DNA of 64,000 bases from positions 1 to 64,000 of the forward strand of contig JAHDOA010000006.1 in assembly GCA_018435055.1 (NCBI GenBank). Direction: 5' to 3'. Position 1 is the first letter of the stretch. The number at the start of each line of letters is the position of its first letter. Made by a program: the position numbers and the translations under genes. Below are positions 41,718 to 51,093 of this stretch, in pieces. The notes below the pieces were generated by a model. The model did not search any database, was not told where the DNA came from, and worked only from the letters and a program-made list of their open reading frames with translations. Source of the stretch: Pelotomaculum sp. (lineage in GTDB: Bacteria; Bacillota; Desulfotomaculia; Desulfotomaculales; Pelotomaculaceae).

Positions 41718-42581
41718 CTAACCCCCTGCGTGCAGACCGTTGGTCCCGGGCTGTACAAACGTGACAATCATTACTTCTTCCAAATTATATAAATCAGCAA
41801 AAGGGGATAACTCGGCGCTTAAAAAAAGCCCCGAAGGTTCATTCTGCACATTATTTATTCTCCCCACCGGTATGCCTTTGGGAAATAAACTGCCCTGGCC
41901 GGAGGTGACCACCGCCTGTCCCGCTTCCACCAGGGCATTGTTGGGAATATGGATCATCCTGGCTATCCCGGCAGCGCCGGCTACCCCTTCGACTATTCCC
42001 GGCGCGCGCGTGTCCTGCACCAACGAACCAACGCCGCTGCGCGGGTCTGTAATCAACAGGACTTCACATGTAGAGGCGGAAACAGCGATCACTCTGCCTA
42101 CCAGCCCCTCCGGCGTAAGGACGCTCATATTTTCCTTGATACCTTCACCTGAGCCGCGGTTGAGAGTAATAGTGCCGAACCAGTTTCCCGGGTCCCGGCC
42201 GATCACAGACGCTATTACGAAATTATAATTACCGGCCATGACGTTCTTGTAGTCCAGCAGCGCCGCCAGGCGCTGGTTCTCAATCAAATATTCGTTAAAC
42301 TGAATTTTTTCGCTTTCCAGGCGTTTTACTTCCTGCTCCAGTGCCTGGCTGCGCGCCGCGGCGCCGACCATAGAAACCGGCAGGGAAATAATATACCGCC
42401 CCTGTCTGCCCAGCCAGGTCAGACCGCTTTGTACCGGCGCAAGCACATCCCGGAATTTGGATCCCGGAGATGTCAGCCCTGTCCGTTCAGGGACTGTACA
42501 ACGCATGGCCGCCAGGGTGACCGCTACCAAAACGGCTAGCAAAAACAGCCTCTTAGCAGTTGCCCAACGCACCCGCTTCAC
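41718..42581 (-). CDS. mreC: Rod shape-determining protein MreC
   Basis: A 287-aa protein with an N-terminal membrane helix (about 10-27), a coiled coil (about 70-105, ALEQEVKRLESEKIQFNEYL) and the double beta-barrel MreC domain (about 115-275) containing VIGRDPGNWFGTITLNRGS and VTSGQGSLFPKGIPVG. It scaffolds PBP2 and RodA outside the membrane. Confidence 0.94.
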   Translation of the reverse strand: MKRVRWATAKRLFLLAVLVAVTLAAMRCTVPERTGLTSPGSKFRDVLAPVQSGLTWLGRQGRYIISLPVSMVGAAARSQALEQEVKRLESEKIQFNEYLIENQRLAALLDYKNVMAGNYNFVIASVIGRDPGNWFGTITLNRGSGEGIKENMSVLTPEGLVGRVIAVSASTCEVLLITDPRSGVGSLVQDTRAPGIVEGVAGAAGIARMIHIPNNALVEAGQAVVTSGQGSLFPKGIPVGRINNVQNEPSGLFLSAELSPFADLYNLEEVMIVTFVQPGTNGLHAGG

Positions 42582-42612
42582 TCCTCCAAAATTTTAATCG
42601 GGAACATTCCTC

Positions 42613-42635
42613 TGTAGGGCGGGCTTTAGCCCGCC
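42613..42635. repeat. GGCGGGCTTTAGCCCGCC palindrome
   Basis: TGTAGGGCGGGCTTTAGCCCGCC in the mreB-mreC gap. Its near-reverse GGCGGGATAAATCCCGCCCTACA occurs at 53217-53239. Confidence 0.65.
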
Positions 42636-42643
42636 ATTCCGAT

Positions 42644-42820
42644 CGGGGACATACCTCCTACCACAAAGGAATACCCGCAAGGGGAGGTGTGTCCCCGTTC
42701 CGCTGTCTGGTATCACGCAACGATACAATGTTGCAGAGAGAGGTGTGTCCCCATTCTGTAAGGGATTTACCCCGCCAAAGATGTGCGGCTAAAAGCCGCA
42801 CCTACAATTCTATATCCTGG
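42644..42820. repeat. Dispersed intergenic repeat, copy B
   Basis: CGGGGACATACCTCC (42644-42658) pairs with GGAGGTGTGTCCCCG (42683-42697), then CTGTCTGGTATCACGCAACG follows. It parallels copy A at 20200-20325. The palindrome TGCGGCTAAAAGCCGCA closes it at 42784-42800. It lies between mreC and mreB. Confidence 0.72.
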
Positions 42821-42857
42821 GATAGACATCCATGCCGGTTTGTAATAGGTTTTACTC

Positions 42858-43889
42858 TTAAGACACCCTTTTTGGCTGGATCAGCACCTTGCGCAATACA
42901 TCGATATTTTCCAGCACCCGTCCCGCGCCGTAAGCCACAGCCAGCAGGGGTTCATCCGCCAGGTGCACAGGCATGCCCGTCTCCTCAATGACCAGGCGGT
43001 CCAGGCCGCGCAGGAGGGAACCGCCGCCGGCCATCACAATACCGCGGTCCATAATATCCGCCGCCAGTTCGGGCGGAGTATTTTCCAAAGTGTTCTTGAT
43101 CCCTTCAATTATGCTGGCTATCGGTTCGGAAAGGGCCTTGTATATTTCGGTCGAGGTAATTTGGACGGTTTTTGGCAATCCTGTAACCAGGTCACGCCCC
43201 CGCACCTCTTCGGTTTCGATTGTTTCCGCGGGATAGGCCGAGCCGATCAGTATTTTAATTTGTTCGGCAGTGCGCTCGCCAATCATCAGGTTGTACGTAC
43301 GTTTAACGTGGTTGATGATCGCGTCGTCCATTTCATCGCTGGCAATCCGGATAGAACGGCTGGTAACAATACCGCCCAGGGAAATAACCGCTACCTCCGT
43401 GGTGCCCCCGCCAATATCAACAATCATATTCCCTGTGGGCTCATGGACCGGCAGACCCGCTCCGATGGCCGCGGCCATAGGCTCTTCGATCAGGTAGGCT
43501 TCCCTGGCGCCGGCCTGGAGAGCCGCCTCCCGCACCGCTCTTTCTTCCACGGCGGTAACCCCGTACGGCACACCCACCACTACCCGGGGACGGACCATAA
43601 AAGTGCGCCCCCGCAAGGACTTATTGATGAAGTATTTGATCATCGTCTGCGTGATGTCAAAGTCTGCGATAACCCCGTCTCTAAGCGGTCTTATGGCTAC
43701 AATATTTCCGGGAGTGCGGCCAATCATTTTTTTGGCTTCCTCCCCCACAGCCAGGACCTGGCCTGTATCTTTCTGGATGGCCACCACCGAGGGCTCGCGT
43801 ATTACAATTCCTTTTCCTTTCACATATACCAGGGAATTGGCTGTGCCTAAATCCATCCCCATATCTTTCGAAAACAGACCGATGCGCAT
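42858..43889 (-). CDS. mreB: Actin-like rod shape protein MreB
   Basis: A 343-aa actin homologue that positions wall synthesis. ATP-binding pieces are [20 protein letters not shown] (phosphate 1, about 10-29), [18 protein letters not shown] (phosphate 2) and [17 protein letters not shown] (adenosine motif). Length is normal. It is first in mreB-mreC-mreD-mrdA, though a 276-nt repeat-filled gap follows it. Confidence 0.97.
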   Translation of the reverse strand: MRIGLFSKDMGMDLGTANSLVYVKGKGIVIREPSVVAIQKDTGQVLAVGEEAKKMIGRTPGNIVAIRPLRDGVIADFDITQTMIKYFINKSLRGRTFMVRPRVVVGVPYGVTAVEERAVREAALQAGAREAYLIEEPMAAAIGAGLPVHEPTGNMIVDIGGGTTEVAVISLGGIVTSRSIRIASDEMDDAIINHVKRTYNLMIGERTAEQIKILIGSAYPAETIETEEVRGRDLVTGLPKTVQITSTEIYKALSEPIASIIEGIKNTLENTPPELAADIMDRGIVMAGGGSLLRGLDRLVIEETGMPVHLADEPLLAVAYGAGRVLENIDVLRKVLIQPKRVS

Positions 43890-43932
43890 CGTCCGGCCCC
43901 TTTCTAAAAAAATTATGCTGCTTTTTAGCTGT

Positions 43933-44643
43933 CTAAATTAAACCATGAGCCTTAAGGCTAATGAACTTATTGTCTCCAATAATAATGTGATCCAGAACCT
44001 CAATGCCGATAATTTTTCCGGCTTCCATAACCCTGTGGGTGATATCCTTGTCTTCCCTGCTTGGCGCCGGATCGCCGCTGGGATGGTTATGTAGGAGTAT
44101 TACCGAGGCCGCGCCCCTTTTTATGGCATTGCGGAACAACTCTCTGGGGTGTACGACTGACGAGTTCAGGGTTCCCACGGATACCTTGTCAGTCCCGATG
44201 ACCTGGTTTTTGGTATTCAGCAAAATGGCCCTGAAGTGCTCCCGGTCAAAATGTCTCATTTCCTCCATAACAAGAGCGGCGGCATCGTCAGGCGTCTTGA
44301 TTACACGGCGCGGTTGATCGGAATATTGTGCGGTCCGCCTGCCCAGTTCCAGCGCGGCTTTAATCTGACACGCCTTCGCCGGGCCCACACCTTTTATTTC
44401 ACCCAGTTCTTCTACCGTAGCTCCTAAAAGCCGCCGCAAGTTTTCGAAACGCGACATGATCATTGAGGCCAAATCAAGCGCGGTTGCCTCGCGGGAGCCT
44501 GTCCGCAGAAGAATTGCCAGGATCTCAATATCTGAAAGGGCCTCCGCCCCTTCCTTCAACAGCCTTTCCCGCGGCCTGATATCCTCGGGCAAATCTTTTA
44601 TGGTCGGCCGGTAACCAGTGGAATCCAAAAAAACCAGCTCCAA
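43933..44643 (-). CDS. radC: RadC family JAB/MPN domain protein
   Basis: A 236-aa protein. The N-terminal helix-hairpin-helix ([26 protein letters not shown]-like) precedes the JAB metalloprotein domain (about 110-235) with E in the first strand and [18 protein letters not shown] as the JAMM zinc site. The family is found next to mreB in many bacteria, although a role in DNA repair has been questioned. Length is typical. Confidence 0.95.
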   Translation of the reverse strand: MELVFLDSTGYRPTIKDLPEDIRPRERLLKEGAEALSDIEILAILLRTGSREATALDLASMIMSRFENLRRLLGATVEELGEIKGVGPAKACQIKAALELGRRTAQYSDQPRRVIKTPDDAAALVMEEMRHFDREHFRAILLNTKNQVIGTDKVSVGTLNSSVVHPRELFRNAIKRGAASVILLHNHPSGDPAPSREDKDITHRVMEAGKIIGIEVLDHIIIGDNKFISLKAHGLI

Positions 44644-44826
44644 AAAATTTACAAGGTTTACAGGGTTAGATAGATATTAAGGATCGATTCTAAAACAATG
44701 AATTTCTTTTATCCTATCCTGAAAATAAATATTCTCATATCCGTATGGTGCAACTTTAGCGGCATGAATGTCTGTTAATCCTATAAAAATTCTGTTAATC
44801 CTGTTAATAGTCCTGTTAATCTGACA
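44642..44826. repeat. Cluster of TTAATCCTGT repeats
   Basis: The maf-radC gap holds TTTACAAGGTTTACAGGGTT near 44647 and four successive TGTTAATCCT or CTGTTAAT words from 44771 to 44820. They belong to the dispersed family also seen at 26624, 35156, 47183 and 47276. Confidence 0.65.
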
Positions 44827-44841
44827 GAATGTTTTTATATC

Positions 44842-45417
44842 TTACAGCACATTAATACCAAATTCCTTGAGCATCAGCGAAAGCCTGGCCAGCGGCAGGC
44901 CGACCACATTGGTATAACAGCCTTCCAGCCGTTTAATAAATACTGCGCCCCGCCCTTGTGCGCCGTATGCTCCCGCTTTGTCCAAAGGCTCTCCGCCGGC
45001 AACATAGCGGCGGATTTCATCCTCCCCTATGGCTCTAAAAAAAACCCTTGTTTGCTCATGCCCTACGAGGGACTTCCCGCTGCGGGCGCCGGCCAGGGCT
45101 ATTCCCGTAAACACCTCGTGGACGCTGCCCTGCAGTCTGGAAAGCATAGCAAACGCTTCATCTTCGTCCAGGGGTTTGCCCAGCACCTGCCCCTGCCATA
45201 CCACAACAGTATCGGCGGCGATAACAATGCCGTCATTCAACTGCCGGGCAACTGCCGCAGCTTTTTTTTCAGCCAGGCATCGAACCAGTTCCGGCGGGCT
45301 CAAGCCGGGCAGCGGGGTCTCATCCACGTTGCCTGCCCTTATCTCAAAATCCAGGCCGATTTGCTTCAACAGTTCCGCCCGGCGGGGCGAGGATGATGCA
45401 AGGATCAGTTTTTTCAT
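44842..45417 (-). CDS. maf: Maf-like nucleoside triphosphate pyrophosphatase
   Basis: A 191-aa enzyme hydrolysing non-canonical or canonical (d)NTPs and linked to septum formation. It begins KKLILASSSPRRAELLKQIG with the SSSPRR signature; IVIAADTVVVWQGQVLGKP, EVFTGIAL and GGEPLDKAGAYGAQG follow. ATG 45417 is chosen; upstream codons overlap DUF4321. AGGATATGATAAAA is a usable binding site. Confidence 0.94.
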   Translation of the reverse strand: MKKLILASSSPRRAELLKQIGLDFEIRAGNVDETPLPGLSPPELVRCLAEKKAAAVARQLNDGIVIAADTVVVWQGQVLGKPLDEDEAFAMLSRLQGSVHEVFTGIALAGARSGKSLVGHEQTRVFFRAIGEDEIRRYVAGGEPLDKAGAYGAQGRGAVFIKRLEGCYTNVVGLPLARLSLMLKEFGINVL

Positions 45418-45422
45418 TTTTA

Positions 45423-45680
45423 TCATATCCTGCGATATACTACATAACCCAAGATCATGCCCAGCGCAGTAAGCGGCCCCAGGGCAAAGGTAAAGCCGAA
45501 AGTGATGTGCAAAAACCTCAAGTCCAGGGTAAAAGGCTTTAATCCTATTAACGAAGACGATTTCAACCACGGCAGCACAGGCGCCAGCGCATCCCCGGCA
45601 GCACTGCCGGAGAGGCCGCCAATCAGGATTAGAAAAATCAGCACCCAGATACTACCGCTGCTCTTGACGCTCCTGACCAT
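45423..45680 (-). CDS. DUF4321 small membrane protein
   Basis: An 85-aa protein with two membrane helices (about 10-30 and 58-80) and a short extracytoplasmic loop. Composition and location next to maf match the DUF4321 family of Clostridia, which has no known function. Its stop codon is 5 nt before the maf start. Confidence 0.8.
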   Translation of the reverse strand: MVRSVKSSGSIWVLIFLILIGGLSGSAAGDALAPVLPWLKSSSLIGLKPFTLDLRFLHITFGFTFALGPLTALGMILGYVVYRRI

Positions 45681-45815
45681 GTATTACACCCACATTAAAA
45701 AGGATTATCTTTAAAAAACAAGCCCTATGCCTAATACAGTTTATCATCCTAAACATTTTATGACAAGCTGTGGCGATAAATTTAAAATTATGGGGACATT
45801 GGTATGCAGGCCCAA

Positions 45816-47126
45816 TTATTCCATTATCTTATTCCCCGCTGCCAGAATCCTGCCGCGCGCTTCCGCCACCAAATAGATCGAGCCGGTTACACACAGCAGG
45901 TCCTCCGGCCAGGCCAGGGCCGTGGCTTTCTCCAGGGCCTCCCCCACATCTTCCACCTGGAAAATATGCGCGGCGTACCGGCCGGCTAGTTCTGCCAGGC
46001 GCCGCCAGTCACCGGCCCTCGGGCTGTCCGGTTTGGTCACAACCACAGCTTTGACGCCGGGAACAAGTACTTCCGCCACACGGGCGCGCTCCTTGTCGTC
46101 CAGCATACCGATTACCAGGACAATGTCCCGGCCGGGAAAATAATCCGCCAGGGCCTGCTTGAAGCTTCTGGCGCCATCATAGTTGTGCGCCCCGTCAATT
46201 ATGGTCAGCGGTTTATAGCCGATGATCTCCGCCCTGCCGGGTATGAACGCCGCAGCCAGTCCCTGGCGGATCGCTTCCGCGCTAATCACGGCGCCTGTTT
46301 CGGTCAGGCTTTCTATTACCCCAATCGCCGTCGCGGCATTGGCCTGCTGGTGCCGGCCCAGCAGTTTTATTGTTAAATCCTTGTAAAATCCTTTTTGTCC
46401 GGTAACGGAAAAACGCTGGCCGCCGGCTGAATGCGCGACAGGTTCCCAGGTTATGTCCTGCCCAATCCTGATCAGCCGGCAACCTTTCTCCCCGCAAGCC
46501 TTTTCGATCACCTGCAGCCCGGCGCCGGTTGCGGCGGTTACAACCGGCATGCCGGGCTTGATAATACCTGCTTTGACAGCGGCTATATCCTTGATCGTAT
46601 GGCCAAGGTAATCCATGTGGTCCATAGCCACATTTGTTATTACAGCCAGCATGGCAGGGGCCACGTTTGTGGAATCGATAGCTCCACCCAGCCCGACCTC
46701 AAGCAGCAGGTAGTCCACTTCTTCCCTGGAAAAATACAAAAAAGCCAGGGCCGTTCCGACCTCAAACTCAGTTGGGTGTTCGTACCCTTCCGCCGCCATC
46801 GACTCTAAGTGAGGCCGGAGTTCGGTCAACAGCGCAGCAATCCTTGCCGGTTCTATCTGCGCCCCGTTGATCATGTATCTTTCAGTGTAAGAATGCAGAT
46901 GGGGCGAAGTAAAGGCGCCCACCCGGTATCCCGCCTCACGCAGTACCGCCGACAACATTGCCGTGGTGGAGCCTTTACCGTTCGTCCCGCCTATATGGAC
47001 AATTTTCAGCCCGCTTTTGTGCGGGTCGCCCAGCCTTCTCAGCAGCTCTTCGATGCGGCCGAGGCCCAGGTTAATGCCGAATTTAGTCAGACCCCTGAGA
47101 TAGTCCATCGCTTCGTCAAAATCCAT
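45816..47126 (-). CDS. folC: Folylpolyglutamate synthase / dihydrofolate synthase
   Basis: A 436-aa Mur-ligase-like enzyme that adds glutamate to folates. The P-loop is GGTNGKGST (about 46-54), followed by FTSPHLHSYTERYMING, LLEVGLGGAIDSTNV and the central TNVAMDHMDYLGHTI. The C-terminal domain has IDGAHNYDGA. It lies downstream of valS, the usual valS-folC order. Confidence 0.95.
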   Translation of the reverse strand: MDFDEAMDYLRGLTKFGINLGLGRIEELLRRLGDPHKSGLKIVHIGGTNGKGSTTAMLSAVLREAGYRVGAFTSPHLHSYTERYMINGAQIEPARIAALLTELRPHLESMAAEGYEHPTEFEVGTALAFLYFSREEVDYLLLEVGLGGAIDSTNVAPAMLAVITNVAMDHMDYLGHTIKDIAAVKAGIIKPGMPVVTAATGAGLQVIEKACGEKGCRLIRIGQDITWEPVAHSAGGQRFSVTGQKGFYKDLTIKLLGRHQQANAATAIGVIESLTETGAVISAEAIRQGLAAAFIPGRAEIIGYKPLTIIDGAHNYDGARSFKQALADYFPGRDIVLVIGMLDDKERARVAEVLVPGVKAVVVTKPDSPRAGDWRRLAELAGRYAAHIFQVEDVGEALEKATALAWPEDLLCVTGSIYLVAEARGRILAAGNKIME

Positions 47127-47182
47127 AATCTTTAGCCCCTTATAGATATACGCCGCAATATTAGTTTTTCAGGTATAAAAAC

Positions 47183-47316
47183 ATTTTGACAGGATTTACA
47201 GGATTTTAAATGGATTTACATGATTATTAAATAAAATTATATTGTCTTTAAATTAATAATTTTTATTCACTTAATATCCTGTTAATCCTGTTTCAATCTT
47301 GTTAATCCTGTCAATT
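47183..47316. repeat. ACAGGATTTACAGG / GTTAATCCTGT repeats
   Basis: In the valS-folC gap, GACAGGATTTACAGGATT (47188-47205) and three GTTAATCCTG copies (47281-47310) occur in opposite senses, so the region may fold on itself. Confidence 0.65.
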
Positions 47317-47346
47317 TGTTTTCCTACATACAGAATTACATTAACT

Positions 47347-50001
47347 TTATTTTCCCTTCAGCATGGACAGCCTTTCTTTAATGGCGGATTGCTTGCCGGA
47401 CAGCTCTTCCTCCTTGGCTCTTTCCTTCTCAATAACCTCAGCCGGCGCTTTCCCCAAAAATCCGGCATTGCCCAGCTTGCCGCGCACCCGGGCCAGGTCC
47501 TTCTCCACATGCAAAAGTTCTTTTTCCTGGCGGGCTGCCTCCTTATCCACATCAATCAGCCCTTTTAAGGGGACAAAGATCTCCACCCCTTTAGTCACAG
47601 CGTGCGCCGCCTGTTCCGGCATTTTCTCTAGTACCGCATGTGTTTTTATAGCTGCGTTAGACAAGAGCTGTATATATTCCATATTTTTTTCTATTATCGG
47701 CCTGGTATTATCCGGCGCTATCAACAATACTTCAGCCCTGCGTCCCGGCGGCACGTTCATTTCTCCCCGGATATGGCGGATAGCCCTGGTCACTTCCATC
47801 AGTATGTCCATTTCCTGTTCGGCTGCCGTGTCCACCAGATCCGCACGGGCCTCAGGCCAGGGCGCCCGCATAATGGTGATCCCGTGAGCGGGCAGGTGCT
47901 GCCAGATCTCTTCAGTAATAAAGGGCATAAACGGGTGCAGCAGTTCCAGCGTTCCTTTTAGAACAGAGGACAAAACACTCTGCGCCGTATGCCTGTCAGC
48001 GGCGCTTGTTTTTCCATAGAGCCTGGGCTTGGCCAGCTCGATGTACCAGTCGCAGAATTCGCTCCAGGTGAATTCATACAACACCCTGGCCGCTTCGCCC
48101 AGCTCGTAAGCCTCTAAGAACCTCGTCGTCTCTTTTATCGCGGACTGGTAACGGCTGATAATCCAGCGATCGGCCAGGTTTAAAGGACCTGGCTTTCCGT
48201 CCGGGTCATAATCCTCCAGATTCATCAGGGTAAAGCGTGACGCGTTCCACAGCTTGTTGGCGAAGTTACGGGCGCCGTCCAGCCTTTCAAAATGAAATCG
48301 CAGGTCGTTGCCGGGGGTGTTGCCCGTGACCAGCATGAAGCGCAGGCTGTCAGCCCCGTGAGACTCGATTACATCAATGGGGTCAACTCCGTTGCCCAGA
48401 GATTTGCTCATTTTCCGGCCCAGGGCGTCCATAACCAGCCCATGTATGAAGACATCACGGAACGGCGCCTCGTTCATAAACGCCAGTCCGGAAAAAATCA
48501 TCCGGGCCACCCAGAAAAAGATAATATCACGGCCGGTGACCATTACCGTGGTGGGGTAGTAATAGGCCAGATCAAGAGTCTTTTCAGGCCAGCCCAACGT
48601 GGAAAAAGGCCAGAGCGCCGAGGAAAACCACGTGTCCAGCACATCGGGGTCCTGCTCCAGCGCAGCGCCGCCGCACCTGGTGCATCTGGCAACCGGTTCT
48701 TTGGAAGCGATCATCTCTTCACAGTCCTGGCAGTACCATACCGGAATACGGTGTCCCCACCAGAGCTGGCGGGATATGCACCAGTCACGTATATTTTCCA
48801 TCCAGTTCAGGTAGATCTTGGTGAACCGTTCAGGAATAAACCGGATCCGGCCTTCTTTTACCGCGTCGATGGCCGGCCTGGCCAGGGGCTTCATCCTGAC
48901 AAACCACTGGCGGGACAGCATCGGCTCGATGACAGTGCTGCAGCGGTAACAATGGCCGACCGCGTGTGAGTGGTCTTCTGTTTTAACCAGGTAGCCGCCG
49001 GCAGCTAAATCCCGCACGATTTTCTTGCGGCATTCATAACGGTCAAGGCCTTGATAGCGGGGTCCCGCTTCTTCATTCATCTTCCCTTCTTTATCGATTA
49101 CCGCCACCTGGGGCAGGTTATGCCTCCGGCCCACCTCAAAGTCGTTGGGGTCATGGGCCGGGGTAATCTTCACCACCCCGGTGCCAAAGGAGGGATCGAC
49201 ATATTCATCGGTTATAACCGGCATCTCCCGCCCCACCAGGGGCAGGATCAGTATTTTTCCTACCAGGTCCCGGTAGCGCTCGTCGCCCGGGTGTACCGCC
49301 ACCGCCACGTCGCCCAGCATTGTTTCCGGGCGAGTCGTCGCCAGAATAACATCCCCGCTGCCGTCTTTAAACGGGTACCTGATATGGTAAAAATGCCCCG
49401 GCTGGTCCAGGTGTTCCACTTCGATATCGGAAATAGTGGTATGGCACTTGGGGCACCAGTTCGTAATATAATAATCCCGGTAGATTAAGCCCCGCTCATA
49501 CAGTTTGATAAAGACTTCCAGGACCGCCTCCGAGCATCCTTCATCCATAGTGAAGCGTTCCCGCTGCCAATCGCAGGAGGCGCCCAGCCTGCGCAACTGG
49601 GTGGTAATCCTGCTGCCGTACTTTTCCTTCCAGTCCCAGACGTTTTTCAAAAACTCTTCGCGGCCGATATCATAACGGGAAACACCTTCTTTGGCCAGGC
49701 TTTCTTCAACCCTGGCCTGGGTCGCTATACCGGCGTGGTCCGTACCCGGCAGCCAGAGCGCGTTATATCCCTGCATCCGCCGCCAGCGGGTCAGGATATC
49801 CTGCAGGGTATTGTCTAAAGCATGTCCCATGTGCAGCTGCCCGGTGACATTCGGCGGGGGCATTACTATACAAAAAGGTTCCTGCCCGGCGTTTACAACA
49901 GTATGGAAAAACCCGCTTTCTTCCCAGAGTTTGTACCTTTTACCCTCGACCAGGCGGGGGTCGTAGGTTGAAGGCATTTCCGATTTGAACAATGATTCCA
50001 C
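47347..50001 (-). CDS. valS: Valyl-tRNA synthetase
   Basis: An 884-aa class Ia synthetase. HIGH appears in NVTGQLHMGHALD (about 52-64), the zinc-binding and editing regions follow, KMSKS as GRKMSKSLGNGVDP (about 525-538). The C-terminal coiled-coil arm (about 815-884) is complete. It is controlled by the T-box leader upstream. folC follows on the same strand. Confidence 0.97.
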   Translation of the reverse strand: MESLFKSEMPSTYDPRLVEGKRYKLWEESGFFHTVVNAGQEPFCIVMPPPNVTGQLHMGHALDNTLQDILTRWRRMQGYNALWLPGTDHAGIATQARVEESLAKEGVSRYDIGREEFLKNVWDWKEKYGSRITTQLRRLGASCDWQRERFTMDEGCSEAVLEVFIKLYERGLIYRDYYITNWCPKCHTTISDIEVEHLDQPGHFYHIRYPFKDGSGDVILATTRPETMLGDVAVAVHPGDERYRDLVGKILILPLVGREMPVITDEYVDPSFGTGVVKITPAHDPNDFEVGRRHNLPQVAVIDKEGKMNEEAGPRYQGLDRYECRKKIVRDLAAGGYLVKTEDHSHAVGHCYRCSTVIEPMLSRQWFVRMKPLARPAIDAVKEGRIRFIPERFTKIYLNWMENIRDWCISRQLWWGHRIPVWYCQDCEEMIASKEPVARCTRCGGAALEQDPDVLDTWFSSALWPFSTLGWPEKTLDLAYYYPTTVMVTGRDIIFFWVARMIFSGLAFMNEAPFRDVFIHGLVMDALGRKMSKSLGNGVDPIDVIESHGADSLRFMLVTGNTPGNDLRFHFERLDGARNFANKLWNASRFTLMNLEDYDPDGKPGPLNLADRWIISRYQSAIKETTRFLEAYELGEAARVLYEFTWSEFCDWYIELAKPRLYGKTSAADRHTAQSVLSSVLKGTLELLHPFMPFITEEIWQHLPAHGITIMRAPWPEARADLVDTAAEQEMDILMEVTRAIRHIRGEMNVPPGRRAEVLLIAPDNTRPIIEKNMEYIQLLSNAAIKTHAVLEKMPEQAAHAVTKGVEIFVPLKGLIDVDKEAARQEKELLHVEKDLARVRGKLGNAGFLGKAPAEVIEKERAKEEELSGKQSAIKERLSMLKGK

Positions 50002-50020
50002 TCCTCACAATGGTTAATAA

Positions 50021-50054
50021 AAAACCCTCTCCGTCTCCAAGGACGGATGAGGGA
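50021..50054 (-). terminator. T-box-controlled terminator of the valS leader
   Basis: Minus-strand CCCTC...CCGTC pairing with GACGG...GAGGG and then TTTTTT. Confidence 0.8.
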
Positions 50055-50345
50055 ATTCATCCGCGGTACCACCCTGATTCCAGTTAATAGTAAAACGATT
50101 CATGGGCTAATCTTCAGCAGCGTAACCTGCTGGCCACATCCCGCTTCTCACTTCTCAACCGGCGGCTCTTTTATTGCTGTAACGGGCAAAACCCGCCGGC
50201 GCTTACTGTGAGTTCAGCGCTGAAGCTCCGGGGCGACAGGAACAGGCGCGGGCAGGAAATCTTTCAGCCTGGGATTTCCATCTCTAACACCGTAAAATGC
50301 CCGGGGAACCGTCCCCTCCCTTTCACAGCCTTTAAATATAACTTA
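50021..50345 (-). promoter_or_regulatory. T-box riboswitch leader of valS
   Basis: On the minus strand, Stem I opens at CTTCAGC (50226-50220) and closes with GCTGAAG near 50115; an inner CCGGCGG/CCGCCGG helix is visible. The T-box core GGGTGGTACCGCGG is at 50074-50061, followed by a terminator made of CCCTCATCCGTC and GACGGAGAGGG (50054-50027) with a T run. GTT (Val) lies in the expected codon-reading region, but I cannot fix it by eye. Upstream of Stem I the transcript carries a GGGGACGGTTCCCC hairpin. Confidence 0.88.
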
Positions 50346-50351
50346 CAAAAT

Positions 50352-50380
50352 ATAATAAAGATTTTAAGCGGCGGTGTCAA
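50352..50380 (-). promoter_or_regulatory. Promoter of the valS leader
   Basis: Minus-strand TTGACA (50380-50375) and TATTAT (50357-50352), 17-base spacer; predicted start about 50345. Confidence 0.8.
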
Positions 50381-50487
50381 CCGAAAGAGGTCCTTCGCCC
50401 GTGGAAAACATTTTAAATATCTGCTTTTAACCCATCTATTTGTTTTATTTATGACTCTGTCGGAGCGGCGCTAGTGGGGACGTTAAG

Positions 50488-50943
50488 CTAAACAAATGGC
50501 CGCTCCCTGGCGGGAAGCCTTTTCCTGATATGAGAATTTACACCCAGTAGGCCGCCGAAGGAGCCTGCAATTCCCAGCATCAGGGCACGCGCCAGCAATT
50601 CAGCGACGCTGAAACCCTCACTACTGCCGATATAAAATAAAACAGCCAGCAGCAGTCCATAGGATAGGCCGGTCAAAAAACCGTGCGCCAGCCCCATTGA
50701 CCCTGCCGCCCTGCCGCAGACAGCGCCGCCGGTAACAGCCCCAAAAACGGAGCCTGCTATTACAAAAGTACTGAAATTATAGACCGGTCCCACGGAAAGC
50801 ACAACCCAGGCAAACATTAATACGCAGGCGGCAAAAGTCACCCCCAGCGCCCAGGCCAGGCCAAACAGCGCCGCCCCGGCCCTGAACCTTCTAAACACAG
50901 GCGCCTGAGTCCTGGACCAGTGCACAAAAGTTAACCCCTTCAA
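50488..50943 (-). CDS. TIGR04086-like four-helix membrane protein
   Basis: A 151-aa hydrophobic protein with four predicted membrane helices (about 25-50, 57-80, 85-105, 112-132) and small-residue-rich helices (GSVFGAVTGGAVCG). It resembles the TIGR04086/YrzE family of sporulating Firmicutes, of unknown function. It starts divergently from the downstream plus-strand substrate-binding protein gene. Confidence 0.7.
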   Translation of the reverse strand: MKGLTFVHWSRTQAPVFRRFRAGAALFGLAWALGVTFAACVLMFAWVVLSVGPVYNFSTFVIAGSVFGAVTGGAVCGRAAGSMGLAHGFLTGLSYGLLLAVLFYIGSSEGFSVAELLARALMLGIAGSFGGLLGVNSHIRKRLPARERPFV

Positions 50944-51093
50944 AATAACACCCCCTTATTACTTACATTAAATACTATGCCATATTTGCCACATTATGCA
51001 AATATTGCCTTGGTTTTTCCATACCAGCATTAGTCATCAAAACTTTTTGTTTGAAATAGTAATTGATAGAAAAGTAAAGCAGGGGGGTTGTAC

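Noticed and set aside
45457-45714. Plus-strand frame opposite DUF4321
   Set aside because: Shadow of the DUF4321 gene; the minus-strand frame has membrane helices and operon context.
44642-47316. CRISPR array from the TTAATCCTGT repeats
   Set aside because: Units are about 10-11 bases, irregular, without uniform spacers, and no cas genes are nearby.
50208-50474. 88-codon plus-strand frame upstream of valS
   Set aside because: It is antisense to the valS promoter and T-box leader; no ribosome binding site.
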